Part shown: piece after piece, positions 1 to 13,000 of the stretch
Numbering within the stretch: position 1 is the stretch's first letter
Layout of the letters: the number at the start of each line of letters is the position of its first letter
Assembly: GCF_032362555.1 (NCBI RefSeq)
Contig: NC_083517.1
Location: 2,996,001-3,060,000, forward strand
DNA from: Amyelois transitella
Lineage: Eukaryota > Arthropoda > Insecta > Lepidoptera > Pyralidae
DNA length: 64,000 nt
Reading direction: 5' to 3'
Made by a program: the position numbers and the translations under genes
Notes under the pieces: generated by a model
The model's input: only the letters and a program-made list of their open reading frames with translations
Told to the model about the DNA's origin: nothing
Database searches by the model: none

Positions 1-19
1 AGTCGCGGGCGGCCTCTAG
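1..19 (+). mobile_element. 3' end of a Helitron cut by the window edge
   Basis: AGTCGCGGGCGGCCT followed by CTAG, then T, is identical to the terminus of the Helitron at 36835-37039. Only the end is inside the window. Confidence 0.65.
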
Positions 20-20
20 T

Positions 21-689
21 ATAATATATAAAGAGATTTGAATTTGAAATTTGAATTTGGAAACTGGGCTAGTTGTTTACAGAATGTTTTTGGTGGTATT
101 TTTTGTAGAAACTACGCTGGATTTTTGCAGTTTGCTGTCTATTTATTTATGAACCAATAGTAAAAGGAGAAGGCAATATATCATATCCACAATACAGCTG
201 AGACCAGCTGAGGGTTCTTCATCAGACACTTCAGACCTTCGATTTTCGACATCAAATAAAGCGGTCCACCATGTTGAATATTTTTTGTAAAGACAATCTC
301 TCTTACAGTTTGGTTGTGGTCTTGTGTTTTAAAATCAACGTCACCAGTTACTCTGAGTCTTCCATTATAATAGTTATCCCTTTATGTGGCCATTAAACCC
401 TAATTTTGTTCCAAGTTTCAGCTCTCGCGAGTTTATGGGAGGTACTAGTTCTTTTTTGATTATCGTGAATGAGTTTCATAAATGCTGCTTTCGCTTAACT
501 TTGGAACTTGAAATTTTGTATTTTATGTATGTGTATATATCATAACTTAGATCATAGCTTACGGGATAACGAATGAATTCCTGTGTTCTGGTTTAATCCA
601 GAGGTTCTCAAAAAGGGGCCTGAAAATATGGCGAAATGTTTCCAGTAAAGGATGGTACAACAGTGTTTCTTTAGCGCCGTGCCCCCAGA
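21..689. other. 3' flank of the micro-exon gene, nothing recognised
   Basis: AT-rich sequence with no open frame of note and no recognised repeat apart from the Helitron end at its left edge. Confidence 0.5.
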
Positions 690-695
690 TTTATT
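690..695 (-). terminator. Candidate poly(A) signal of the micro-exon gene
   Basis: AATAAA on the minus strand about 212 nt downstream of the TAG. An AATAAA also occurs inside the last exon near 928. Unproven. Confidence 0.3.
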
Positions 696-906
696 TGTTA
701 TACTTATTATAGCTTCCAAAATTTTCAGTTTATGTCCTGGTTTCTTGAAAAAGAGTTCTATCTCTATACATGCGCTTTTCCTGACACTATAACTAGGGTT
801 CTTCTGTTAGGTCATGGGCTAGAAGTCTGTCACTATATAAATCTCAATTTTATAATCAAGTAGGTATACATGTCTAATTATAAATGAAAAAATAAAACCA
901 CAGTAA

Positions 907-1070
907 CTACTTTTTGTGATGCTCGTTTATTTGAATAAAACAAAAATTTTGAAATAATAATAATAATACATCAAGGCCAAACGAAATTTGTTTATCATAT
1001 ATCGGTGTCCAATGTCCATATTCGTTGCGAAGTTTCGATTGAGAGACGGGTTTTCTGTAACTGGCTGCAT
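907..1070 (-). CDS. Probable last exon, non-repetitive C-terminus
   Basis: The acceptor GCAATTTTAG is followed by AT, so the G left by the previous exon makes Asp in phase 1. The frame stays open for 53 residues to TAG at 907-909. The sequence starts DAASYRKPVSQSKLRNEYGH, contains basic and aromatic residues, then a hydrophobic stretch (LDVLLLLFQ). It has no repeat character. That its phase fits the rest of the gene supports it, but a different terminal exon is possible: I saw another acceptor/donor pair near 1701-1719, which would stop early. Confidence 0.5.
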
Positions 1071-4000
1071 CTAAAATTGCAAAAAAAGAAACAGAAAAAT
1101 ACATATTAAATACAATACAACCAATTTTAGGATAACAACCTTATTATAAGAATATAAAACTTAAAATTCAAAAACAAAATGTCTCCTGGTGTCTCTCTCA
1201 TAATAGTAATACAATGGCGGACAGTTTAGTTCGTGATTTTAAATGCCGAGCTCTGATAGGCTGAAGCGCTCTAGATTTTCGCGCCATACTTATAACAATT
1301 CGACTTCTGCGCAGGAATAACGATGTAACTTATAAAAATGCTAATACTAGACTGAGAATTCAAAAAATCTATTTAAAAACTCCATGAGGCCGTCTGGCTG
1401 AAAAAACCTTTGGCTTGAGCTTGATAAAAATATTCTTTTGTCCACATTTTATTTCTAAATTCTTAGTAAGATTATTTCGAAGACGTCATTGAAGATGCTG
1501 CAGTGCAGTTTTTACCGCTTTGGCAACTGCACTGACGCTTTGGAAGCAGCACTTAACTTAGTTTTAAGTTATTAATTCGACGTTAACCAATATTGTGAAA
1601 CCAAAATATAATATATTTTGGTTTATATTCGAAATGTCTACTGAAAATTTATAGGAAGGCAAATATGTAGGTATTAAACAAAGTTGTTTGTTTACTTACT
1701 TCTCACTTTTCTATCCGGCTGAAATAAAATTTAGAGTTATAAATTTAATTTAATTTGCAACGTACCACTTTTAATAAGACACTAGAGTCAAAAAGAAAAG
1801 CATAGGTAGTACGACAAATGACAAGTTTTCTTATTGGACAAACTGAAACATGAGAAACTATTTTTTTTTTTTGTGAAATTACCATTTTTGAATTAGGTAC
1901 GAGTATATTTTATTTATTTCAAACTATACTGATCTACAAGTTTTACGAAGTAGATTCTAGACCATTCAAACCTTATAAACAAAGAAATTAGATTCATACC
2001 TTTACTAGTTTATTCATGAAAATATGAGTTGAAAAGACTTTCAGGAATAGTCTTTGAAATTATATTCTTGGGTGATTTCCCATTCTCAAAAATGTACCTA
2101 TATTAAATCTTGAGCTACCTAATCCTGGATACTGATCAAAAGGCTCATCCCGGGCTCCTCTCCAGACAGGTTAGGATGTAACCGAGATACAAACATACAT
2201 ACATATGGTCACGTCTATATCCCTTGCAGGGTATGCAAATGCCGTGTGGTTCCCGGCACCAATACAAAGAAGAATACGACCACTCCATCTCTTTCCCATG
2301 GATGTCGTAAAAGGCAACTAAGGGATAGGCTTACAAACTTGGGATTCTTTTTTAGGCGATGGGTTAGCAACCTGTCAATATTTGAATCTCTGTTCTATCA
2401 TTAAGCCAAATAGCTGAGCGTGGCCATTCAGTCTTTTCAGGACTGTTGGCATTGTCTACCCCGCAAGGGATATAGACGTGACCATATGTATATATGTATG
2501 TAGACAGAGCCAACAGTCTTGAAAAGACTGAATGGCCACGTTAACGTTGTAACCGAGATTAATACTAAAAAGAAGATCCATGGATCATTACCTTGTGCTG
2601 CGGCTGCTGCGTTGGCAGCCGCGGAAGCTTTTCCTCCGCTAGCTATAATAAGAATGAAAAATAAATTCAAAATTAAGATTAGATCCACTTCGACCTAAAC
2701 ATACCTGCTAAATGTTCCCGGCACCATTACAAAAAAGAATAGGACCCCTCCATCTCTTTCCCACGGATTTCGTAAAAGGCGACTAAGGGATAGGCTTATA
2801 AACTTGGGATTCCTCTTTTAGGCGATGGGCTAGCAACCTGTCACAATTTGAATCTCAATTCTATCACTAAGCCAAACAGCTGAGCTTGGCCTATCAGTCT
2901 TTACAAGACTGGTGGCTCTGTCTACCCCGCTAGGGATATAGACGTGATCATATGTATGTATGTACGTATGTTACTTGCAAGTTGAGATATTAATTTGTAA
3001 ATTATTTTAAACTTTCACGTTTCAAGTTTCATATACTATATATGTATATGTTAATAATACAGATATTAAACGCTCACGAAATGTACCTTAAATTAAGCTC
3101 GGATATCAAAAATAAAGGTACGATATGTTATATTTTGTCAGACTACAGGCTCTTTGGTGCGTAGCGGGTCAAGTCGTTAAGGTGTCGGATTAAAATCGTG
3201 ATGCACATATAGGCACGGGTTGAAATCCAACCACAGTACTGTACCAACGATTCCTTTCAGAGATATGTGAGTGTTGTTGATGTTCTTACGGTGAGGGAAA
3301 ATAACATGAGGAAACTGGCACATTCAAGCAGCTGGATATGCACTGATAGGGTTAGGTTCCCCTGCTAGAAATCGTTTCGTATTAAAACCTAATCCAGGAA
3401 ATTGATTGTAAGTTAATGAAACATCAACAGCTCTTGATAAATAGATTGATCATTGAGCTGAACGTGGCCTTTTAGTCTTTTCTCAAGACTGTTGGCTCTG
3501 TTTACCTCGTAAAAGATATAGACGTGACTATAATATGTATGTATGTCTGTATGGCTCTTATCTTTTAATTGGTCTATCGTTATTAGTTTCCGATTAAATA
3601 ATTGTCTAATTTTGATCTCTGCCTACTTTTTGATGTTGTTATACATACATACATAAAATCACGCCTCTTTCCCGGAAAGGCAGGCAGAGACTACCTCTTT
3701 CCACTTGCCACGATCTCTGCATATTTCCTTCGCTTCATCCACATTCATAATGATGTTGTTAACTGTACTTTATTAGTCTATAAATGATGGGCTTAAAATT
3801 AGTTGGTATGAGTATTTTACCTGCGGCATTAGCGGCGGCAGCGGCATTTGCTGATGAGTTTGGACCATTTGCTGTAAATTTAATAATATTGTGAAGGGTT
3901 TCATACGAGTTCATAAAAAATAGTACAAGTGAATTGTATGATGTAAGACATTAACTAGTTTAAAAAAATTGAAAGCTAATTTATATATAACACAGTAATT

Positions 4001-7000
4001 TTAAAACCTTTTATTGAATCTTGATACCCCAATGTATTATTATATTTTATTGTTGTTCATTAATGAGCTTATATACTCCTTGATGACGTCCTTGGTTCTA
4101 TCTATACATACATACATATGGGCACGTCTATATCCCTCGCGGGGTAGACAGAGCCAACAGTCTTGAAAAGACTGAATGGCCACGTTCAGCTATTTAGCTT
4201 AATGATATAATTGAGACTCAAATAGTGAAGGTTGCTACACCATCGCTTAAAAAGAATCCCAAGTTTGTAAGCCTATCCCTTAGTCGCCTTTTACGACATC
4301 CATGGGAAAGAGATGGAGTGATCCTATTCTTTTTTGTATTGGTGCCGGGAATCATCCGAAATAGCCTTAACATTAGAAGTAGGTATGTGTATCTTACCTG
4401 CGGCATTAGCGGCGGCAGTGGCATTTGCTGCTGCGTTTGGACCAGTCGCTGCAATGTATTATATAATACATATATTTATACTTGCATATAAACACGTCTT
4501 CTTATCTTACGAAGTAGACAGTGTACACAAACTTAAAAAGATTGGAAGGCCACGCTTAGCTTAAAGAGCATTTTAAATTGAAATAGACTGTAGTGTAAAT
4601 ACAGCATAGAGAATTATCTATCCTCGAATAGATTTCAAGTAATTATTTTGTTCATACTTACAAATATATAATCACGTCTGTATCCCTTGCAGGGTAGACA
4701 GAATCAACAGTCTCGAAAAGATTGAAAGGCCACGTTCAGCTGGCTATGGCTTAATGACGCGGAATTGGGATACAAATACTGACACGATTCTAGCGCAGGT
4801 ACAAAAAGAATCTCAAGTTTATTAGACTTTCTCTTAGTCGCCGTTTACGATATCCGTGGCATTTTTTTTACATTCATCCAGCCAACTAATTAGGTAATGT
4901 TTTTATTACCAACGGCGTTGGCGGCAGCGGCGGCATTGGCTGATGTACTGGGAGCACTAGCTGTAAATATAATACACATGATTACATCTTTATCCCTTAC
5001 GGGGTAAACAGAGCCGACAATCTTGAAAAGACTGAAAGGCCACGTTCAGCTTTATGGGTTAATGATGGAATTGAGATTCAAATAGTGATACGTTGCTTTT
5101 GTAGTTATAGCGGGAACGTAACTACAAAATTTGCGGAAAATTCAGCTTTGTAGTTATCATAGCTTATAAAAAATGGTAGGTAACAGACAGACGGACAAAC
5201 AAATTACATATGTATTTCCGTGTCCGATCTAACAACAAATGCTTCAATTAAAAAATATATATTATATACAGTAAAATTACAGTTATTAATGGTAGACTTG
5301 GCCGGTATTTCATATTATTGTGCTCAAATCCTGAATGCAATACTCTGTAGTATTAAACTGTTGTTAAAGATTATGCAAAGGCCAAAAAACAAAATTGAAA
5401 AACAAAAAATATCTTACTAGACGTAGGTACTTATCAGAGCTGGTTAAAACCATAATAATAACCATTTTATGACTAAGTATACAAATTTAAGGAAACATAA
5501 AAGTAAGTGTAAAAAAAAAATAAGTAAACAGAATCTCACCAGATGATGACTCAGAGCTGGATGATGTGGTCGAAGCACTGGTGTTGCTTCCTGCAAGCGT
5601 TACGTAAATGTCAACACCTTCTTGTGACTACAAACGTTTTAGAAAACGCGAGAGCAGAACATTATAAACATAGGTAAACATGACTCTGCATGGTTTGTCA
5701 CAACACTCCATGCACTTGTCGAGAGCACTCGAGCTTTTGATATCTTAACAAAATAACTAATGCAATACACATACGTTGACTAAAATGAAAACCTTGGAAT
5801 CTAAAAGTTTAAGAAAAAAAGTAACCAGAATCTCACCAGTTGATGACTCAGAGCTGGATGATGTCGGCGGAGGACTGGTGATTGCTGCAATCATGACGTT
5901 GCTGTCAACATCTTGTTGTTACCATAATAAACTTTTCTGAAGCCTTATAGCATTTGAAATGATTAACGCTTGCCTACAAGGCCTTTATAACAATCTAACC
6001 GCTTGCTAACGGGGCCAACACAGCCAAGTGCTTGCTTCTGGAGCATTAATGGGCATGTCAATTTTTGCCTTTGGGGCAGCATCAAAGTTGTCCTTTCCTT
6101 TGTTAGCAATGTAATGTGTTAAAAAGCATTAAAAATTGTAAAAGAATAATCAAAGAATCTTAAAGAAGATTAATCGGAGACAAAAACCAATCTTACAAGA
6201 TGTCGCAGGAGGAGTAGGTGGAGCACTGTTGCTGCTTCCTGCAAGCATAACGTAAATGTTTAAAACTTTCTTGTAACTTTCTTAACAAATATTTAAAAAA
6301 AACATGGAAATAAATTAGAACGCTAGACGAAACAGAGAGACAAAATTACTGTATTTTTATATGTATTTTGACTAAAATTAGAAACTCGGAATCTAAAATG
6401 AAAGTGTAAAAAAATATGATATGTAAGAAATATAAGAAAAGAAGTGTAAGTAACCAGAATCTCACCAGTTGATGACTCAGGGCTGGAAGATGTCGGCGAG
6501 GCATTGGTGCTTGCTGCAATCATTACGTAAATTTCAAAACCATTACAAAAAAGAATAGGACCCCTCCATCTCTTTCCCACGGATGTCGTAAAAGGCGACT
6601 AAGGGATAGGCTTATAAACTTGGGATTCCTCTTTTAGGCGATGGGCTAGCAACCTGTCACTATTTGAATCTCAATTCTATCACTAAGCCAAACAGCTGAG
6701 CTTGGCCTATCAGTCTTTTCAAGACTGGTGGCTCTGTCTACCCCGCTAGCGATATAGACGTGATCATATGTATGTATGTATGTATGTTACTTGCAAGTTG
6801 AGATATTAATTTGTAAATTATTTTAAACTTTCACGTTTCAAGTTTCATATACTATATATGTATATGTTAATGATACAGATATTAAACGCTCACGAAACGT
6901 ACCTTAAATTAAGCTCGGATATCAAAAATAAAGGTACGTTATGTTATATTTTGTCAGACTACAGGCTCTTTGGTGCGTAGCGGGTCAAGTCGTTAAGGTG

Positions 7001-10000
7001 TCGGATTAAAATCGTGATGCACGTATAGGCACGGGTTGAAATCCAACCACAGTACTGTACCAACGATTCCTTTCAGAGATATGTGAGTGTTGTTGATGTT
7101 CTTACGGTGAGGGAAAATAACATGAGGAAACTGGCACATTCAAGCAGCTGGATATGCACTGATAGGGTTAGGTTCCCCTGCTAGAAATCGTTTCGTATTA
7201 AAACCTAATCCAGGAAATTGATTGTAAGTTAATGAAACATCAACAGCTCTTGATAAATAGATTGATCATTGAGCTGAACGTGGCCTTTTAGTCTTTTCTC
7301 AAGACTGTTGGCTCTGTTTACCTCGTAAAAGATATAGACGTGACTATAATATGTATGTATGTCTGTATGGCTCTTATCTTTTAATTGGTCTATCGTTATT
7401 AGTTTCCGATTAAATAATTGTCTAATTTTGATCTCTGCCTACTTTTTGATGTTGTTATACATACATACATAAAATCACGCCTCTTTCCCGGAAAGGCAGG
7501 CAGAGACTACCTCTTTCCACTTGCCACGATCTCTGCATATTTCCTTCGCTTCATCCACATTCATAATGATGTTGTTAACTGTACTTTATTAGACTATAAA
7601 TGATGGGCTTAAAATTAGTTGGTATGAGTATTTTACCTGCGGCATTAGCGGCGGCAGCGGCATTTGCTGATGAGTTTGGACCATTTGCTGTAAATTTAAT
7701 AATATTGTGAAGGGTTTCATACGAGTTCATAAAAAATAGTACAAGTGAATTGTATGATGTAAGACATTAACTAGTTTAAAAAAATTGAAAGCTAATTTAT
7801 ATATAACACAGTAATTTTAAAACCTTTTATTGAATCTTGATACCCCAATGTATTATTATATTTTATTGTTGTTCATTAATGAGCTTATATACTCCTTGAT
7901 GACGTCCTTGGTTCTATCTATACATACATACATATGGGCACGTCTATATCCCTCGCGGGGTAGACAGAGCCAACAGTCTTGAAAAGACTGAATGGCCACG
8001 TTCAGCTATTTAGCTTAATGATATAATTGAGACTCAAATAGTGAAGGTTGCTAAACCATCGCTTAAAAAGAATCCCAAGTTTTTAAGCCTATCCCTTAGT
8101 CGCCTTTTACGACATCCATGGGAAAGAGATGGAGTGGTCCTATTCTTTTTTGTATTGGTGCCGGGAATCATCCGAAATAGCCTTAACATTAGAAGTAGGT
8201 ATGTGTATCTTACCTGCGGCATTAGCGGCGGCAGCGGCATTTGCTGCTGCGTTTGGACCAGTCGCTGCAATGTATTATATAATACATATATTTATACATG
8301 CATATAAACACGTCTTCTTATCTTACGAAGTAGACAGTGTACACAAACTTAAAAAGATTGGAAGCCCACGCTCAGCTTAAAAAGCAGTTTAAACAGAAAT
8401 GGACTGTAGTATAAACACTATAGAGAATTATCCATCCTCAAATAGATTTCAAGTGATTATTATGTACATACTTACAAATATATAATCACGTCTTTATCAA
8501 CAGTCTCGAAAAGATTGAAAGGCCACGTTCAGCTGTATGGCTTAATGATGCGGAATTGGGATACAAATACTGACACGATACTAGCTTAGGTAGGTACAAT
8601 AAGAATCCCAAGTTTATTAGACTTTCTCTTAGTCAATGTTTACGACATCCGTGGCATTTTTTTTACATTCATCCAGCCAACTAATTAGGTAATGTTTTTA
8701 TTACCAACGGCGTTGGCGGCAGCGGCGGCATTGGCTGATGTACTGGGAGCACTAGCTGTAAATATAATACACATGATTACATCTTTATCCCTTACGGGGT
8801 AAACAGAGCCGACAATCTTGAAAAGACTGAAAGGCCACGTTCAGCTTTATGGGTTAATGATGGAATTGAGATTCATATAGTGATACGTTGCTTTTGTAGT
8901 TATAGCGGGAACGTAACTTTGCGGATAAAAATTTGCGGATAATTCAGCTTTGTAGTTATCACAGCTTATAAAAAATGGTAGGTAACAGACAGACAGACAA
9001 ACAAATTATGTATTTCCGTGTCCGATCTAACAACAAATGCTTCAATTAAAAAATATACTATATATTATATACAGTAAAATTACAGTTATTAATGGTAGAC
9101 TTGGCCGGTATTTCATATTATTGTGCTCAAATCCTAAATGCAATACTCTGTAGTATTAAACTGTTGTTAAAGACAATGCAAAGGCCAAAAAACAAAATTG
9201 ACAAAACAAAAAATATCTTACTAGACGTAGGTACTTATCAGAGCTGGTTAAAACCATAATAATAACCATTTTATGACTAAGTATACAAATTTAAGGAAAC
9301 ATAAAAGTAAGTGTAAAAAAAAATAAGTAAACAGAATCTCACCAGATGATGACTCAGAGCTGGATGATGTGGTCGAAGCACTGGTGTTGCTTCCTGCAAG
9401 CGTTACGTAAATGTCAACACCTTCTTGTGACTACAAACGTTTTAGAAAACGCGAGAGCAGAACATTATAAACATAGGTAAACATGACTCTGCATGGTTTG
9501 TCACAACACTCCATCCACTTGTCGAGAGCACTCGAGCTTTTGATATCTTAACAAAATAACTAATGCAATACACATACGTTGACTAAAATGAAAACCTTGG
9601 AATCTAACAGTTTAAGAAAAAAAGTAACCAGAATCTCACCAGTTGATGACTCAGAGCTGGATGATGTCGGCGGAGGACTGGTGATTGCTGCAATCATGAC
9701 GTTGCTGTCAACATCTTGTTGTTACCATAATAAACTTTTCTGAAGCCTTATAGCATTTGAAATGATTAACGCTTGCCTACAAGGCCTTTATAACAATCTA
9801 ACCGCTTGCTAACGGGGCCAACACAGCCAAGTGCTTGCTTCTGGAGCATTAATGGGCATGTCAATTTTTGCCTTTGGGGCAGCATCAAAGTTGTCCTTGT
9901 CTTTGTTAGCAATGTAATGTGTTAAAAAGCATTAAATATTGTAAAAGAGTAATCAAAGAATCTTAAAGAAGATTAATCGGAGACAAAAAACAATCTTACA

Positions 10001-13000
10001 AGATGTCGCAGGAGGAGTAGGTGGAGCACTGTTGCTGCTTCCTGCAAGCATAACGTAAATGTTTAAAACTTTCTTGTAACTTTCTTAACAAATATTTAAA
10101 AAAACATGGAAATAAATTAGAACGCTAGACGAAACAGAGAGACAAAATTACTGTATTTTTATATGTATTTTGACTAAAATTAGAATCTCGGAATCTAAAA
10201 TGAAAGTGTAAAAAAATATGATATGTAAGAAATATAAGAAAAGAAGTGTAAGTAACCAGAATCTCACCAGTTGATGACTCAGGGCTGGAAGATGTCGGCG
10301 AGGCATTGGTGCTTGCTGCAATCATTACGTAAATTTCAACACCATTACAAAAAAGAATAGGACCCCTCCATCTCTTTCCCACGGATGTCGTAAAAGGCGA
10401 CTAAGGGATAGGCTTATAAACTTGGGATTCCTCTTTTAGGCGATGGGCTAGCAACCTGTCACTATTTGAATCTCAATTCTATCACTAAGCCAAACAGCTG
10501 AGCTTGGCCTATCAGTCTTTTCAAGACTGGTGGCTCTGTCTACCCCGCTAGCGATATAGACGTGATCATATGTATGTATGTATGTATGTTACTTGCAAGT
10601 TGAGATATTAATTTGTAAATTATTTTAAACTTTCACGTTTCAAGTTTCATATACTATATATGTATATGTTAATGATACAGATATTAAACGCTCACGAAAC
10701 GTACCTTAAATTAAGCTCGGATATCAAAAATAAAGGTACGTTATGTTATATTTTGTCAGACTACAGGCTCTTTGGTGCGTAGCGGGTCAAGTCGTTAAGG
10801 TGTCGGATTAAAATCGTGATGCACGTATAGGCACGGGTTGAAATCCAACCACAGTACTGTACCAACGATTCCTTTCAGAGATATGTGAGTGTTGTTGATG
10901 TTCTTACGGTGAGGGAAAATAACATGAGGAAACTGGCACATTCAAGCAGCTGGATATGCACTGATAGGGTTAGGTTCCCCTGCTAGAAATCGTTTCGTAT
11001 TAAAACCTAATCCAGGAAATTGATTGTAAGTTAATGAAACCTCAACAGCTCTTGATAAATAGATTGATCATTGAGCTGAACGTGGCCTTTTAGTCTTTTC
11101 TCAAGACTGTTGGCTCTGTTTACCTCGTAAAAGATATAGACGTGACTATAATATGTATGTATGTCTGTATGGCTCTTATCTTTTAATTGGTCTATCGTTA
11201 TTAGTTTCCGATTAAATAATTGTCTAATTTTGATCTCTGCCTACTTTTTGATGTTGTTATACATACATACATAAAATCACGCCTCTTTCCCGGAAAGGCA
11301 GGCAGAGACTACCTCTTTCCACTTGCCACGATCTCTGCATATTTCCTTCGCTTCATCCACATTCATAATGATGTTGTTAACTGTACTTTATTAGACTATA
11401 AATGATGGGCTTAAAATTAGTTGGTATGAGTATTTTACCTGCGGCATTAGCGGCGGCAGCGGCATTTGCTGATGAGTTTGGACCATTTGCTGTAAATTTA
11501 ATAATATTGTGAAGGGTTTCATACGAGTTCATAAAAAATAGTACAAGTGAATTGTATGATGTAAGACATTAACTAGTTTAAAAAAATTGAAAGCTAATTT
11601 ATATATAACACAGTAATTTTAAAACCTTTTATTGAATCTTGATACCCCAATGTATTATTATATTTTATTGTTGTTCATTAATGAGCTTATATACTCCTTG
11701 ATGACGTCCTTGGTTCTATCTATACATACATACATATGGGCACGTCTATATCCCTCGCGGGGTAGACAGAGCCAACAGTCTTGAAAAGACTGAATGGCCA
11801 CGTTCAGCTATTTAGCTTAATGATATAATTGAGACTCAAATAGTGAAGGTTGCTAAACCATCGCTTAAAAAGAATCCCAAGTTTTTAAGCCTATCCCTTA
11901 GTCGCCTTTTACGACATCCATGGGAAAGAGATGGAGTGGTCCTATTCTTTTTTGTATTGGTGCCGGGAATCATCCGAAATAGCCTTAACATTAGAAGTAG
12001 GTATGTGTATCTTACCTGCGGCATTAGCGGCGGCAGCGGCATTTGCTGCTGCGTTTGGACCAGTCGCTGCAATGTATTATATAATACATATATTTATACA
12101 TGCATATAAACACGTCTTCTTATCTTACGAAGTAGACAGTGTACACAAACTTAAAAAGATTGGAAGCCCACGCTCAGCTTAAAAAGCAGTTTAAACAGAA
12201 ATGGACTGTAGTATAAACACTATAGAGAATTATCCATCCTCAAATAGATTTCAAGTGATTATTATGTACATACTTACAAATATATAATCACGTCTTTATC
12301 AACAGTCTCGAAAAGATTGAAAGGCCACGTTCAGCTGTATGGCTTAATGATGCGGAATTGGGATACAAATACTGACACGATACTAGCTTAGGTAGGTACA
12401 ATAAGAATCCCAAGTTTATTAGACTTTCTCTTAGTCAATGTTTACGACATCCGTGGCATTTTTTTTACATTCATCCAGCCAACTAATTAGGTAATGTTTT
12501 TATTACCAACGGCGTTGGCGGCAGCGGCGGCATTGGCTGATGTACTGGGAGCACTAGCTGTAAATATAATACACATGATTACATCTTTATCCCTTACGGG
12601 GTAAACAGAGCCGACAATCTTGAAAAGACTGAAAGGCCACGTTCAGCTTTATGGGTTAATGATGGAATTGAGATTCATATAGTGATACGTTGCTTTTGTA
12701 GTTATAGCGGGAACGTAACTTTGCGGATAAAAATTTGCGGATAATTCAGCTTTGTAGTTATCACAGCTTATAAAAAATGGTAGGTAACAGACAGACAGAC
12801 AAACAAATTATGTATTTCCGTGTCCGATATAACAACAAATGCTTCAATTAAAAAATATACTATATATTATATACAGTAAAATTACAGTTATTAATGGTAG
12901 ACTTGGCCGGTATTTCATATTATTGTGCTCAAATCCTGAATGCAATACTCTGTAGTATTAAACTGTTGTTAAAGACAATGCAAAGGCCAAAAAACAAAAT

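Noticed and set aside
1701..1719. Possible 19-nt exon between TTTATTTCAG and GTAAGTAAAC
   Set aside because: Length is not a multiple of 3 and phase 1 gives an immediate TAG; skipping it leaves a consistent gene end at 907.
3602..3787. Plus-strand 61-codon frame present in seven units
   Set aside because: It is the antisense of a retroelement fragment (the GRPRRTYLDQI family) copied with the intron; no gene signals.
4225..4564. Plus-strand frames of 76-88 codons repeated in every array unit, with Ala-rich stretches such as PAALAAA
   Set aside because: They run across LIR-A sequence and the reverse complement of micro-exon f. The GT/AG borders, the phase pattern and the signal peptide all support the minus strand.
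6323..6580. Minus-strand 85-codon frame (MGKRWRGPIL...) repeated per unit
   Set aside because: Only its middle (6466-6513) is exon a; the rest is LIR-A and intron read through in the same frame.
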